The notes beneath the pieces were generated by a model. That model saw only the letters and a list, made by a program, of their open reading frames with translations, made no database searches and had not been told where the DNA came from. Source: Planctomycetes bacterium ADurb.Bin069 (lineage in GTDB: Bacteria; Planctomycetota; UBA8108; UBA8890; UBA8898). Taken from it: DNA of 57,786 bases. The position numbers and the translations under genes were made by a program. Positions within the stretch are counted from its first letter, which is position 1. Every line of letters begins with the position of its first letter. Shown one piece after another: positions 22,901 through 30,463 of the stretch. The stretch spans positions 1 through 57,786 of the forward strand of contig MWEK01000028.1 of assembly GCA_002070955.1 (NCBI GenBank), written 5' to 3'.

Positions 22901-24834
22901 CGCTCTTCATCCGGCGGAAGTTCACCGTCGCGAATCCCGCGACGATCACGAGTCTCACCCTGCGCATGGACTGGGACGACGGTTTCGTGGCCTACCTCAA
23001 CGGCCAATTGGTGGCGAGCCGCGTGGCGCCGAGCGGCATTCCCCAATACACCTGGCAGGCGACCGGCCACCACGAGGCGGGCATCCCCGAGAACATCAAC
23101 ATCTCCGGCAGCCTGGGACACCTGCGCGCCGGCGACAACGTCCTGGCCATCGTCGGCCTGAACTACGGCATCGAGAGCACCGATTTCTCCCTCATTCCGG
23201 AGCTCGTCCTGCCGCGGCAGCCGGTCGTCGCGGGCGGCTGCGGCGGGCCGGCCTACGCCGCCGCGGCCGAGGCGAGGATCGCCGTGGAGCTGCCCGCCTC
23301 CCGGACGCGCCGCCTGGAAGTCAACGGCATCGAACAGGATTACGACCCCGTGCGCGCCCAATGGGATGGTGTGATCCCGCTGGAACCCGGCGAAAACCTC
23401 GTGGATGTGCGGGCCTACGACATCGAGGGCGACCTTATCGAGGCGACGGAGCTGACGGTCGTGCGGGTGCCCGGCCTGACGACCTTGACGGGAACGCTGC
23501 CGGCCAGCCGGACCCTCACGGCCGCCGGCGGGCCCTATCTCCTCGCCGGGACCTTGACGGTCCCGGCGGGCCGGACCCTGACCGTGGAGCCGGGCGTGAC
23601 GATCCTGGCCGACGGGAACGCATCCATGCTCATCGACGGCTTGATCGTCGCCGCCGGCACGGACAGCGCGCCGATTCTTTTCACCGGGCTGTCCTGTTCG
23701 CGCCTGTGGAACGGCATCGGCATCCGGAACACCGGCGCCGGCGCCGGCGCGCCGGTGCATACGTTCGCTCACTGCATCTTCCGCGCCGGCAACCGGCGCG
23801 GCGACTTCGGCGGTCTTCTCGGGGCGCGCAACGCGCGGCTCTCCGTCGTCGCCTGCCGCTTCGAGCGCAACGCGGCGCCCGCCATCGACGCCGTCGACGG
23901 GGAAATCGAGGTCCTGGACTGCCGCTTCGAAAACGGCGCCGATGCTGTGCGCGGAACCCGTTCGATCGCCGTCATCGGCTCGTGCGAGTTCCTGGGCCTG
24001 CGCGGCGAATCCAGCGCGATCAGGCTCGCCGGGGACGGCGCCCGCGCCTCGCTCGTCGAGGAATGCGTCGTCCGCGGATCGAACGACGACGGCATCGTGC
24101 TCTCGCAGGCGACCTGCGCCGTCAACGCGACGGCGCTGTACGGCTGCGAGGACAACGGCGTCGTGATCACGGGCGCCGGCGCGCTGGGCGCCTCCGCCCT
24201 GAACGGCGTGATCATCACGGCCGGAGGGACCGGACTCCGCCTCGCGGGCGAAGCCGCCGCCGAGGCGGAGCACGCGACGATCGCCGGGAATCAGGAAGGC
24301 ATTGCCGCCCTTCCCGGAGCCGGCGGCGGCCTCCAGGGGTGCATTGTCTGGCAGAACATGCGCGACGTCGCCGCCGATCCTTCGGCGGCCCTCGCCGTCG
24401 CCTTCTCCAATGTGGGCGGCGCCGCGGCGTGGCCGGGGCAGGGGAACCTCTGCGTCGATCCCTTGTTCTTCGCGCCGGAGGCCGCCGACTTCAGCCTGCG
24501 GCCGGAGAGCGTCTGCATCGGCACCGCGCATGACGGCAAAGACATGGGCGCCGTGCCCTACGAGGGGCCGAGCCCCGTCTTCGTGCGCGGCGATGCCAAC
24601 GGCGATGGCGCCGTGGGCCTGGCGGACGCCTTGTACATCCTCGCGTATCTCTTCACGCGGGATGTGACGCCCGCCTGTCTCGACGCCTTAGACACCAACG
24701 ACTCCGGCCTGATTACCCTGGCGGATGCGGTCTACATTCTAGGCTATATCTTCCGGGGCGGCCCGCCGCCGCCCCCGCCGTTCGACACGCCGGGACGGGA
24801 CCGCACCCCCGACGGGCTCACGTGCGGCGCGTAG
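19915..24834 (+). CDS. Secreted protein with three LTDs, CotH-kinase-like domain, beta-helix and dockerin
   Basis: 1639 residues, start supported by GGAAGGAG 7 nt upstream. A short signal peptide leads into three lamin-tail domains (~20-170, 175-295, 300-458), an anchor-type beta domain (~462-575), a CotH-kinase-like domain (~578-928; IRFRGSSSRR, FKRINLN, IPWDFDSCF), one beta-sandwich module (~935-1100; WRYFKGTENP, FGYEDLDDAT), a right-handed beta-helix (~1185-1548) and a dockerin (GDANGDGA ... DTNDSGL, ~1555-1639). It is 38 nt after the previous gene and completes a run of three same-strand proteins with the same core architecture, best explained by duplication and domain shuffling. Confidence 0.88.
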   Translation: MNRMCLFVALCALNLQGSDFDVLVSEIHYNPLGSDDRGEFLELFNRGPTRVDLSGWYFEAGVDFTFPAGAVLDPGRRLVVAGDPAFLAAQGVADVYGPWAGRLDNDGELIILNRADGMQIDLVSYGDGGLWPSLPDGNGPSLELGDPNADNELAEAWHASAVVGGTPGCENGPPAPPSAVRINEIGTAPGAGWVELFNTGGAPVALGGCTVARANVPGARTVLPETVIADRAVFPLTFEVRPGTDRYLLLGPDGATLLDCIELRLPPGTESSGRFPDGDDEVYAFATASLGLPNASPVNDDVYISEIMYRPMSIGSPPVEPLGLEYIGIANRGTFAVDLTGWRFTRGVDFTFPEGVVLMPGAELIVASNVEMLQAAHPGLSDVIGQWTGKLRNSAEKIVLRDARGNLINRVRYADDGPWPREADGGDAALCLKTSHRAIDNGYGQAWEAVPGGTPGIPPSDAAVAPLVVDVAHDPPVPRSSDRVAVTCRVMDSDAVTSVTLQYRIDGGGSYSIAMRDDGTGPDAVPGDGRWAAEIGPFAAGAVVAFHIVAVDATARTTDAPGAGKDFLFACDNAAPPANGSRHCRIICTQATWNLLNADIWSNELRDATLIGAEKEVRYNVGIRFRGSSSRRLNPKSYRVNVPNADPYLGFKRINLNCLNMQSQLLATDFFRRAGLPCSLGWAVNFWMRGAWNQRYIWLEAVDKEFLTRCFGGANDGGILYRGWESDELYRSAGFTYYGEDPESYRPLYENVTGDWDHDDYREVIALCKVFAPEFTSDADFAAAVEAKVDVRQWLLFFAAQACISNNEAGISTDRGDDFFFYLRPNDGRAVLIPWDFDSCFSSATERLFRPTVAAINRFLTHPAFAPRFYEELEKLATGPFSHLENRRRGGLIAGMYPAATWDGIESFMTRRLGYIRDCIPTALRGGIAEIGEPMLIAQGDLWRYFKGTENPSGGDLSWTALDFDDSEWLEGPSGFGYEDLDDATVLDDMRGRYSTLFIRRKFTVANPATITSLTLRMDWDDGFVAYLNGQLVASRVAPSGIPQYTWQATGHHEAGIPENINISGSLGHLRAGDNVLAIVGLNYGIESTDFSLIPELVLPRQPVVAGGCGGPAYAAAAEARIAVELPASRTRRLEVNGIEQDYDPVRAQWDGVIPLEPGENLVDVRAYDIEGDLIEATELTVVRVPGLTTLTGTLPASRTLTAAGGPYLLAGTLTVPAGRTLTVEPGVTILADGNASMLIDGLIVAAGTDSAPILFTGLSCSRLWNGIGIRNTGAGAGAPVHTFAHCIFRAGNRRGDFGGLLGARNARLSVVACRFERNAAPAIDAVDGEIEVLDCRFENGADAVRGTRSIAVIGSCEFLGLRGESSAIRLAGDGARASLVEECVVRGSNDDGIVLSQATCAVNATALYGCEDNGVVITGAGALGASALNGVIITAGGTGLRLAGEAAAEAEHATIAGNQEGIAALPGAGGGLQGCIVWQNMRDVAADPSAALAVAFSNVGGAAAWPGQGNLCVDPLFFAPEAADFSLRPESVCIGTAHDGKDMGAVPYEGPSPVFVRGDANGDGAVGLADALYILAYLFTRDVTPACLDALDTNDSGLITLADAVYILGYIFRGGPPPPPPFDTPGRDRTPDGLTCGA

Positions 24835-24867
24835 AAGCGGCGCGGGCCGCAGGATCTTAGCGCGCGC

Positions 24868-24901
24868 CGCCGCCCGCCGCCGCGATCGGCGGCGGGCGGC
24901 G
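24868..24901 (+). terminator. Strong GC-only hairpin after the dockerin array
   Basis: A perfect 14-bp stem (24868-24881 with 24888-24901) closes the 6-nt loop GCGATC, 33 nt after the stop codon. There is no T-tract, so it would be a hairpin-only terminator or 3' stabiliser rather than a classical intrinsic terminator. Confidence 0.6.
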
Positions 24902-24930
24902 TCTCGATGGAAGTCGGGCGGGAATTCCTA

Positions 24931-24936
24931 TACAAT
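24931..24936 (+). promoter_or_regulatory. -10 element upstream of the thioredoxin-like gene
   Basis: TATACAAT contains TACAAT at 24931-24936, 64 bp upstream of the ATG at 25000. The -35 region is poor (TGGAAG at 17 bp spacing). It lies between the hairpin at 24868-24901 and the next gene, where a new transcription unit should begin. Confidence 0.5.
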
Positions 24937-24999
24937 CGGGAAACTCAACCGGCTTCGCATGGTTTTCGTCACGCGTTTCCAGCCGGAGAAAGAAATTCG

Positions 25000-25938
25000 A
25001 TGCGTCACAACCGATTCGCGGTGTTGGCGGCGGCCATGGTGCTTCTGTGGAACTTCGCCTGCCTTCGCGCGGCCTCGCAGCCCCCGCGCGACATCTGGAC
25101 GACCGACGTCGCCGGGGCGCTCAAGCGCGCCGCCAAGGAAAAGAAAGATGTCTTGATGGACTTCACGGGCTCCGACTGGTGCGGCTGGTGCATCAAGCTC
25201 GACTCCGAGGTCTTCAGCCAGCCGGCCTTCATCAAGGAGGCGCCCAAGCAGTTCGTGCTCGTCAAGCTCGACTTCCCCCAGCGGACGAAGCTGCCCGCCG
25301 CTCTCCAAAAGCAGAACCAGGAGTGGTTGGAGAAGTTCGGCGTGCGAGGATACCCGACGATCGTCCTGACGGATGCCAAGGGCCGCCCCTACGCCAAGAC
25401 GGGCTACAAGGAAGGAGGCCCGGAGGCGTACCTGACGCATCTGCGGGAACTGGCCAAGACAGGCGCCGCGCTGAAGGCCGCCCTTGCCAAGGCGGCGGGG
25501 GCCCGTGGCGCCGACAAAGCCGCCCTGCTCGACAAGGCCTTGGCCGACCTCGATCCCGAGCTGGCCGGGGCGGCTTACAAGGATGTCATCCAGCAGATCA
25601 TCGCCGCCGATGCCGACAACAAGGCCGGCCTCAAGCATAAATACGCCCTGATCCTCGCCGAGAACGATGTCCAGGCGGCGCTGAGCAAGAACGACCTGGA
25701 CGGCGCCATGGCCCTCATCGACAAGGCGTTCAAGGAGTTGAGCCCTTCCGGCACTCAAGCCCAGGAGCTCCTGGTCACCAAGGGCCTCATCCAGAACAAG
25801 AAGGGCGACAAGGCGGCGGCGATCGCGACGCTCGAGGCGGCGCGCGCGGCCGCGCCCGAAAGCGATCGCGCGCGCCAGATCGCCGGCTTCCTCGAGCGGC
25901 TCAAGCAGCCGCCCGCCAAGAGCGAAGGCGGGAAGTAA
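25000..25938 (+). CDS. Secreted thioredoxin-like protein with C-terminal helical (TPR-like) region
   Basis: 312 residues. The ATG at 25000 has GGAGAAAG upstream and opens a signal peptide (VLAAAMVLLWNFACLRAAS); the longer in-frame reading from 24907 is rejected because it would overlap the promoter. Residues ~32-160 form a thioredoxin fold with DFTGSDWCGWC; the redox pair is Cys61 and Cys64. A cis-proline context (GVRGYPTIVL) is present. Residues ~165-312 are alanine/lysine/aspartate-rich helices resembling TPRs. Likely a periplasmic thiol-disulfide protein of the planctomycete thioredoxin-family type; the partner is not apparent. Only 5 nt separate it from the next gene. Confidence 0.82.
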   Translation: MRHNRFAVLAAAMVLLWNFACLRAASQPPRDIWTTDVAGALKRAAKEKKDVLMDFTGSDWCGWCIKLDSEVFSQPAFIKEAPKQFVLVKLDFPQRTKLPAALQKQNQEWLEKFGVRGYPTIVLTDAKGRPYAKTGYKEGGPEAYLTHLRELAKTGAALKAALAKAAGARGADKAALLDKALADLDPELAGAAYKDVIQQIIAADADNKAGLKHKYALILAENDVQAALSKNDLDGAMALIDKAFKELSPSGTQAQELLVTKGLIQNKKGDKAAAIATLEAARAAAPESDRARQIAGFLERLKQPPAKSEGGK

Positions 25939-25943
25939 GCGGC

Positions 25944-27263
25944 ATGCGCCCTGGCGTGAATCGGCGTTCGTTCCTGAAATCGACGGCCGCCGCCGGGGCG
26001 GCGCTGGGCGTCCGCGCCGCGGAGGGAGCCGCCCCCGACAGCGTCAACGCCGCCATCATCGGCGCCGGCGTCCAGGGGCAGGCCCTCCTCAACGCGTGCC
26101 TCAAGCTCGGGCGGGTGCGCATCAAGGCGCTCTGCGACATCTGGGCCGACTACAACCTGGTCAACGCGTCGCGGATCCTGGACAAGCACAAGCACGAGCA
26201 CGCGACCTACACGGAGCTCGGCGAACTTCTCGCCGCTGAGCGCGGCCTTGACGCGGCGATCATCGCCACGCCGGACTGCTGCCATGCGCCGCAGGCCGTC
26301 GCCTGTCTCGAGGCGGGGCTGCACGTTTACTGCGAGAGTCCCATGGCGACGACGGTGGAGGGCGCGCGGTCCATGGCGCGCGCCGCCCGCCAGGCGGGCA
26401 GACTCCTCCAAGTGGGCTTTCAACGCCGGAGCGATGCGCGCTACATCCATTGCGCGGACAAGCTCCTTCGGGAGGTGAAGCTCCTGGGACGCATCAGCGC
26501 GGCGCGCGCCGAGTGGAACCGGCCCGTCCAGGCCGAGCGCGGCTTCCCGCGCCGGGCGCCGCTCTCGGAGGAAGTCCTCGCGAAGCACGGCTACGGCAGC
26601 ATGCAGCGCTTCCGCAACTGGGAATGGTACCGGGACTTGGGCGGCGGGCCCCTGGCCGCGCTGAGCTCGCACCAGCTCGACGCGCTCGCCTGGCTCTTGG
26701 ACGCGCGGCCCGTCCGGATCATGGCGGCCGGCGGCGTCGACTACTACGATCCCGAAACGCATCGGTGGCCCGACACGGTCCTCGCGGTTCTCGACTACGA
26801 CGGGCCGCGGGGCCGCCTGCGCGCCTCGCTCCAGCTTCTCAACGCGAACGGCTACCTCGGATCCCAGGAGCGCCTGCTCGGCGACCAGGGCGCGATCATC
26901 CTTTCGGAAGGCCGCGGGCGGACGGAAATCTACAGGGAGCAAACCGCGTTGGATTGGGACCGCTGGATCGGCCTCGGCCTCCTGGAGAAGCCGGCCCGGG
27001 AAGGCGCCGAGGAGGAGGCGGGCGGCCGCGGCACGGGCGTCACGGAGAGCGTGCGGCCGCCGGTCTACTACTTGCCCGACTTCCCCCAGGAGCCGCCCTT
27101 CGCGGCGCATCTAGCGAATTTTTTCGATGCGATCCGCGGCGGCGCCGCGCTGCGCGGCGGCCCCGAGGCGGGCTTCGCGGCCGTCGTCGCCGTCGCCAAG
27201 ATCATGACGGCCGTCGAGACCGGCGCGCCGGTGGCTTGCGCGCCCGAGGAATGGAAGGCGTAG
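25944..27263 (+). CDS. Tat-exported Gfo/Idh/MocA-family oxidoreductase lacking the EKP lysine
   Basis: 439 residues. A twin-arginine signal (NRRSFLKS, then an Ala/Gly-rich stretch) precedes a Rossmann domain (AAIIGAGVQGQ; ALCDIW) and an alpha/beta C-terminal domain. The family's catalytic loop motif EKP is ESP at residues 131-133, so the usual lysine is replaced by serine. Gfo/Idh/MocA enzymes oxidise or epimerise sugars and cyclitols with NAD(P); with this change the activity cannot be assumed. It follows the thioredoxin-like gene by 5 nt and its 3' end overlaps the apbE start by 13 nt, so the three are probably co-transcribed. Confidence 0.85.
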   Translation: MRPGVNRRSFLKSTAAAGAALGVRAAEGAAPDSVNAAIIGAGVQGQALLNACLKLGRVRIKALCDIWADYNLVNASRILDKHKHEHATYTELGELLAAERGLDAAIIATPDCCHAPQAVACLEAGLHVYCESPMATTVEGARSMARAARQAGRLLQVGFQRRSDARYIHCADKLLREVKLLGRISAARAEWNRPVQAERGFPRRAPLSEEVLAKHGYGSMQRFRNWEWYRDLGGGPLAALSSHQLDALAWLLDARPVRIMAAGGVDYYDPETHRWPDTVLAVLDYDGPRGRLRASLQLLNANGYLGSQERLLGDQGAIILSEGRGRTEIYREQTALDWDRWIGLGLLEKPAREGAEEEAGGRGTGVTESVRPPVYYLPDFPQEPPFAAHLANFFDAIRGGAALRGGPEAGFAAVVAVAKIMTAVETGAPVACAPEEWKA

Positions 27264-28180
27264 AAAGCGAGCCCCTCGCGGACGCCTTCCGCGCCGCGCA
27301 CGACGCCATGGCGGCGACGTTTCAGATCACCATCGCCGGCGCGGACGCGCGCTACGCGGCGCAGGCCGCCGCCGCGGCGTTCGAGCGCATCGACGCCATC
27401 GAAGGCGAACTCAGCCGTTTCATCCCCTCAAGCGACACGGCCCGCCTCAACCGCCAGGCGCCCGGCGCGCCGCTCAGGATCGGCGCCGCGACGGTCGAGT
27501 GCCTCGCGCTGGCCGCGCGGATCGGCGCGGAGACGGGCGGCGCCTTCGATGCCGCCGCCGGCGCCCTCATCGAGCTGTGGAACCGAGGCGCGCCCTCGGC
27601 CGAAGAGCTCGCCGCGGCGCGCGCCGCCGCCGGCAGCCATCTGCTCAGCCTCGACCCGGAGGCGCACACGGCCACCGCGGCCGTGGCGGGACTGCGCGTC
27701 GATCTGGGCGGCATCGGCAAGGGCTACGCCGCCGACGCGGCGGCGGCGCTCCTCGCCGACTGGGGCCTCGCGCACGCCCTCGTCAACGCCGGCGGAAGCT
27801 CGCTCCGCGCCACAGGCGCGCCGCCGAATTCCCCGGGCTGGCCGCTCTTTTTTCCCCACCCGGCGGGCGGCGGGCGAAGGCTCGGCGCGCTGCGCTTCGC
27901 CGACGGCGGCGTGAGCGGCTCCGGCGTCAAGAAGGGGGCGCATATCATCGACCCGCGGACCGGCGTTCCCGCCGCCGGGACCCGCGCCGCCTGGGCCGCC
28001 GCGCCGACGGCGGCCGAGGCCGACGCCCTCTCCACCGCCTTCATGGTCATGGCCCCCGGCGAGGTCGAACGCTTCTGCGCGGGCCGCGCCGACATCGCCG
28101 CGCTTCTCCTTGCGGGGCCCGCGGACGCCGAGATCGAGGGGACATACCGCTTCGGCGCCTTCTTCGGTAATATTCTGTAG
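27251..28180 (+). CDS. apbE: FAD:protein FMN transferase (ApbE family)
   Basis: 309 residues. ApbE attaches FMN from FAD to a threonine of target flavoproteins such as RnfG/NqrC-type subunits. Visible are the N-terminal MAATFQ strand, DLGGIGKGYAAD (~residue 150), the NAGGSS motif (usual NxGGD) and the metal/FAD-site HIIDPRTG (~residue 230). No signal peptide or lipobox is seen, unlike most exported ApbE proteins, unless the true start is different. The start at 27251 overlaps the previous gene; a GAGGA is almost adjacent to it, so initiation may depend on coupling, and ATG 27308 is an alternative. No obvious flavinylation target is encoded nearby. Confidence 0.85.
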   Translation: MEGVESEPLADAFRAAHDAMAATFQITIAGADARYAAQAAAAAFERIDAIEGELSRFIPSSDTARLNRQAPGAPLRIGAATVECLALAARIGAETGGAFDAAAGALIELWNRGAPSAEELAAARAAAGSHLLSLDPEAHTATAAVAGLRVDLGGIGKGYAADAAAALLADWGLAHALVNAGGSSLRATGAPPNSPGWPLFFPHPAGGGRRLGALRFADGGVSGSGVKKGAHIIDPRTGVPAAGTRAAWAAAPTAAEADALSTAFMVMAPGEVERFCAGRADIAALLLAGPADAEIEGTYRFGAFFGNIL

Positions 28181-28216
28181 ATTCCCGTGGATTCGATCGG
28201 ACACTGGAGCGCGCGC

Positions 28217-28363
28217 ATGCCCTACCGGCTGTCTGCCGAATGCGTCCTCGCGGCGCACTTCGCCTTTATCTGCTTGGCGGTCTTCGGCGGCCTCTCCGTC
28301 CTAAGAAGGCGAGCCCTCGCGCTCCCGCGCCGGCCGGCCGCGGGGAAGAGAGCGCCCGCGTGA
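28217..28363 (+). pseudogene. Truncated DUF2784 membrane-protein remnant coupled to bioB
   Basis: A 48-codon reading frame with GGAG 7-10 nt upstream. Its first ~30 residues match the start of DUF2784 proteins: MPYRLSAECVL, then a hydrophobic helix with AHFAFICLAVFGGLSVLRRR. Full-length members have about 120 residues and several membrane helices; here the frame becomes arginine/proline-rich and stops. The stop TGA shares one base with the bioB start (TGATG). It is either a decayed gene or one now kept as a short translated leader that feeds ribosomes to bioB, whose own ribosome binding site is weak. The DUF2784 match rests on the N-terminal pattern only. Confidence 0.6.
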
Positions 28364-29310
28364 TGCGCCTTCCCGACGGCGTCCCCACCCCGGCCGAGGC
28401 GCTCGCCATCCTGGAGGCGCCCGCCGACGCGCTGCCCGCAATCATGGCGCGCGCCGACGAGGTCCGGCGCCGTTCCTTCGGCGACCGGGTTCGGATGTGC
28501 TCGATCCTGAACGCCCGGAGCGGGGCGTGCGCCGAGGACTGCGCCTTCTGCGCGCAGTCGCGGCGCAGCGGCCTCGCCGCCGCCTCCTATCCGCTGCTGC
28601 CCTCCGAAGAGATCGCCGCGGCGCACGCGGCGGCCGCGCGCCTTCCCATCGAGCGCTTCGGCATCGTCACCAGCGGCGGAGCCCTCGCCGACGGGGACAT
28701 CGACCGCCTGTGTGCCCTCATCGACGCCCATCGCGAGGCGCCCGTCGCCTGGTGCGCGTCGCTCGGCATGCTCGGCGCGGCGCAGCTCGAGCGTCTCGCG
28801 GCCGCGGGCCTGCGCCGCTTCCACCACAACCTGGAGACCGCCGAGTCGTACTTTCCGCGCATCTGCACGACGCACACCTATGCGCGGCGCGCGGCCACCA
28901 TCGCCGCCGCGAAAAAAGCGGGGCTCGAGGTCTGCGCCGGCGGCATCCTCGGCCTGGGCGAGGAGCCGCGCCACCGCGTCGAGCTCGCCTTCGCCCTCAG
29001 GGACCTGGGCGTCGACGCGATTCCGCTCAACTTCCTGGTGCCGATCCCGGGAACGCCGGCGGCGGCCCGCGCCGCGCCGCCGGCGCCCGAGGAGATCCTC
29101 GCCGCCATCGCCATGTTCCGCCTCGTCTGCCCCGCGGCCGAGATCAAGGTCTGCGCCGGGCGCGAGCGCTTCCTCGGCCGCCGCGAGAAGGACATCTTCG
29201 CCGCGGGCGCCACGGGCATCATGATCGGCGGCTACCTTACGGTGGCCGGAAGATCGGTCGCGGAGGACCTCGCGCTGGTCCGCGAGGCCGGAATGCGCTA
29301 TGACTCGTGA
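28363..29310 (+). CDS. bioB: Biotin synthase (radical SAM)
   Basis: 315 residues. Inserts sulfur into dethiobiotin to form biotin. The radical-SAM cluster motif is Cys56-x3-Cys60-x2-Cys63 within SGACAEDCAFCAQS. Further BioB signatures are YRYN-equivalent HHNLETA, CAGGILGLGE, and the C-terminal KVCAGRE and GIMIGGYLT strands. ATG 28363 is preferred over an upstream in-frame start at 28240 because homology begins here and the codon overlaps the stop of the DUF2784 remnant. It is the first biotin gene and its last 11 nt overlap bioF. Confidence 0.94.
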   Translation: MRLPDGVPTPAEALAILEAPADALPAIMARADEVRRRSFGDRVRMCSILNARSGACAEDCAFCAQSRRSGLAAASYPLLPSEEIAAAHAAAARLPIERFGIVTSGGALADGDIDRLCALIDAHREAPVAWCASLGMLGAAQLERLAAAGLRRFHHNLETAESYFPRICTTHTYARRAATIAAAKKAGLEVCAGGILGLGEEPRHRVELAFALRDLGVDAIPLNFLVPIPGTPAAARAAPPAPEEILAAIAMFRLVCPAAEIKVCAGRERFLGRREKDIFAAGATGIMIGGYLTVAGRSVAEDLALVREAGMRYDS

Positions 29311-30463
29311 CGACTTCGCCGGGGAGCTGGAGAAGCTCGCCTCGGAGGGCCTGCTCCGCACCCTCGCGGCGCGCGCCGGCCTGGGGGGCAAGTATGTCGA
29401 GGACGGCGGCACGGTGCTTAACTTCTCCTCAAACGATTACCTCGACCTAGCCTCGGACGCGCGCCTCAAGGCCGCGGCCGCCGAGGCCATCGCCGCCTGG
29501 GGCTGCGGCGCCACGGCCTCGCGCCTCATGGCGGGCAGCCTGCGCCTCCACGAAACGCTCGAGGCGGAGCTGGCGGCCCTCGCCGGCCGGGAACGGGCGC
29601 TCCTTTTCGGCAGCGGGTTTCTCGCCAACCTCGGCGTCCTGACCGTCCTCGCCCACCGCCGGACGACGATCTTCGCCGACCGCCTGAATCACGCAAGCCT
29701 GCTGGACGGCGCCCGCCTGAGCGGCGCCCGCCTCGTCAGGTATCCGCACGGCGACGTCGACCGCCTCGATGCGCTGCTGGCCGCGGACGGGAGCCGGCGG
29801 CGGATCATCGTCACCGATTCGGTGTTCAGTATGGACGGCGATATCGCGCCGCTGGCCGCCATCGGCGACTGCGCCCTCCGCCGCGGCGCGCTCCTCGTGG
29901 TGGACGAGGCCCACGCCATCGGCGTGCTGGGGCTGCGGGGCGGCGGCGTGTGCCGCGATCTTCCCGCCGTGCGCCCCGACGTCGTCGTCGGCACCCTGAG
30001 CAAGGCCCTCGGCGGCTACGGCGGCTTCGCCGCCGGCGCCCGGGGGCTGTGCGATCTGCTCGTCAACCGCGCGCGGAGCTTCATCTACTCCACCGCGCTC
30101 CCGCCGGCGTGTCTGGGAAGCGCGCGCGCGGCGCTGGCGATCCTCGCGGCGTCGCACAATCTCGGCGCGGCGCTCCTCGCGCGCGCCGAGCAGTTCAGGG
30201 CGGCGCTCCAACAGGCCGGCTTGGACACCGGCCCCTCGCGCACCCATATCATCCCGATCATGGTGGGCGACAACGAGCGCACCCTCGCCTTCGCGCGCGC
30301 CCTCAGGGAGAAGAACATTCTCGCCGTCGCCGTGCGCCCCCCCACGGTTCCCCGGGGAACGGCGCGGCTGCGCCTCTCGGTCACGCGCGCCCACACCGGC
30401 GAGGATCTGGCCCGCGCGGCCGCCGCCATCGCCGCGGCCGCGCGCCAGGTCGGGGTGCTTTGA
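29300..30463 (+). CDS. bioF: 8-amino-7-oxononanoate synthase
   Basis: 387 residues, a PLP-dependent alpha-oxoamine synthase that condenses pimeloyl-ACP with alanine. Visible signatures: NFSSNDYLDLA near the N-terminus, GSGFLANLG, DSVFSMDGDIAPL, VVDEAHAIGVLG and the PLP-lysine segment GTLSKALGGYGG (Lys235). The C-terminal HIIPIMVGDN strand is typical of BioF and distinguishes it from 2-amino-3-ketobutyrate ligase, as does its position. The start overlaps bioB by 11 nt and the stop overlaps the next start (TGATG), so translation is tightly coupled. Confidence 0.94.
   Translation: MTRDDFAGELEKLASEGLLRTLAARAGLGGKYVEDGGTVLNFSSNDYLDLASDARLKAAAAEAIAAWGCGATASRLMAGSLRLHETLEAELAALAGRERALLFGSGFLANLGVLTVLAHRRTTIFADRLNHASLLDGARLSGARLVRYPHGDVDRLDALLAADGSRRRIIVTDSVFSMDGDIAPLAAIGDCALRRGALLVVDEAHAIGVLGLRGGGVCRDLPAVRPDVVVGTLSKALGGYGGFAAGARGLCDLLVNRARSFIYSTALPPACLGSARAALAILAASHNLGAALLARAEQFRAALQQAGLDTGPSRTHIIPIMVGDNERTLAFARALREKNILAVAVRPPTVPRGTARLRLSVTRAHTGEDLARAAAAIAAAARQVGVL

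Noticed and set aside
19786..24531. A 1581-codon open frame on the minus strand opposite the third giant gene
   Set aside because: It is the antisense shadow of a GC-rich gene: composition is Asp/Gly/Ala/Arg-rich, no domain is recognisable and no ribosome binding site fits. The same holds for long minus frames at 53803-57120, 12145-15483, 9433-11973 and 1834-4233.
24907..24999. Earlier start of the thioredoxin-like protein at 24907
   Set aside because: The extension would cover the TACAAT promoter box and lacks a ribosome binding site, while ATG 25000 has one and starts a signal peptide.
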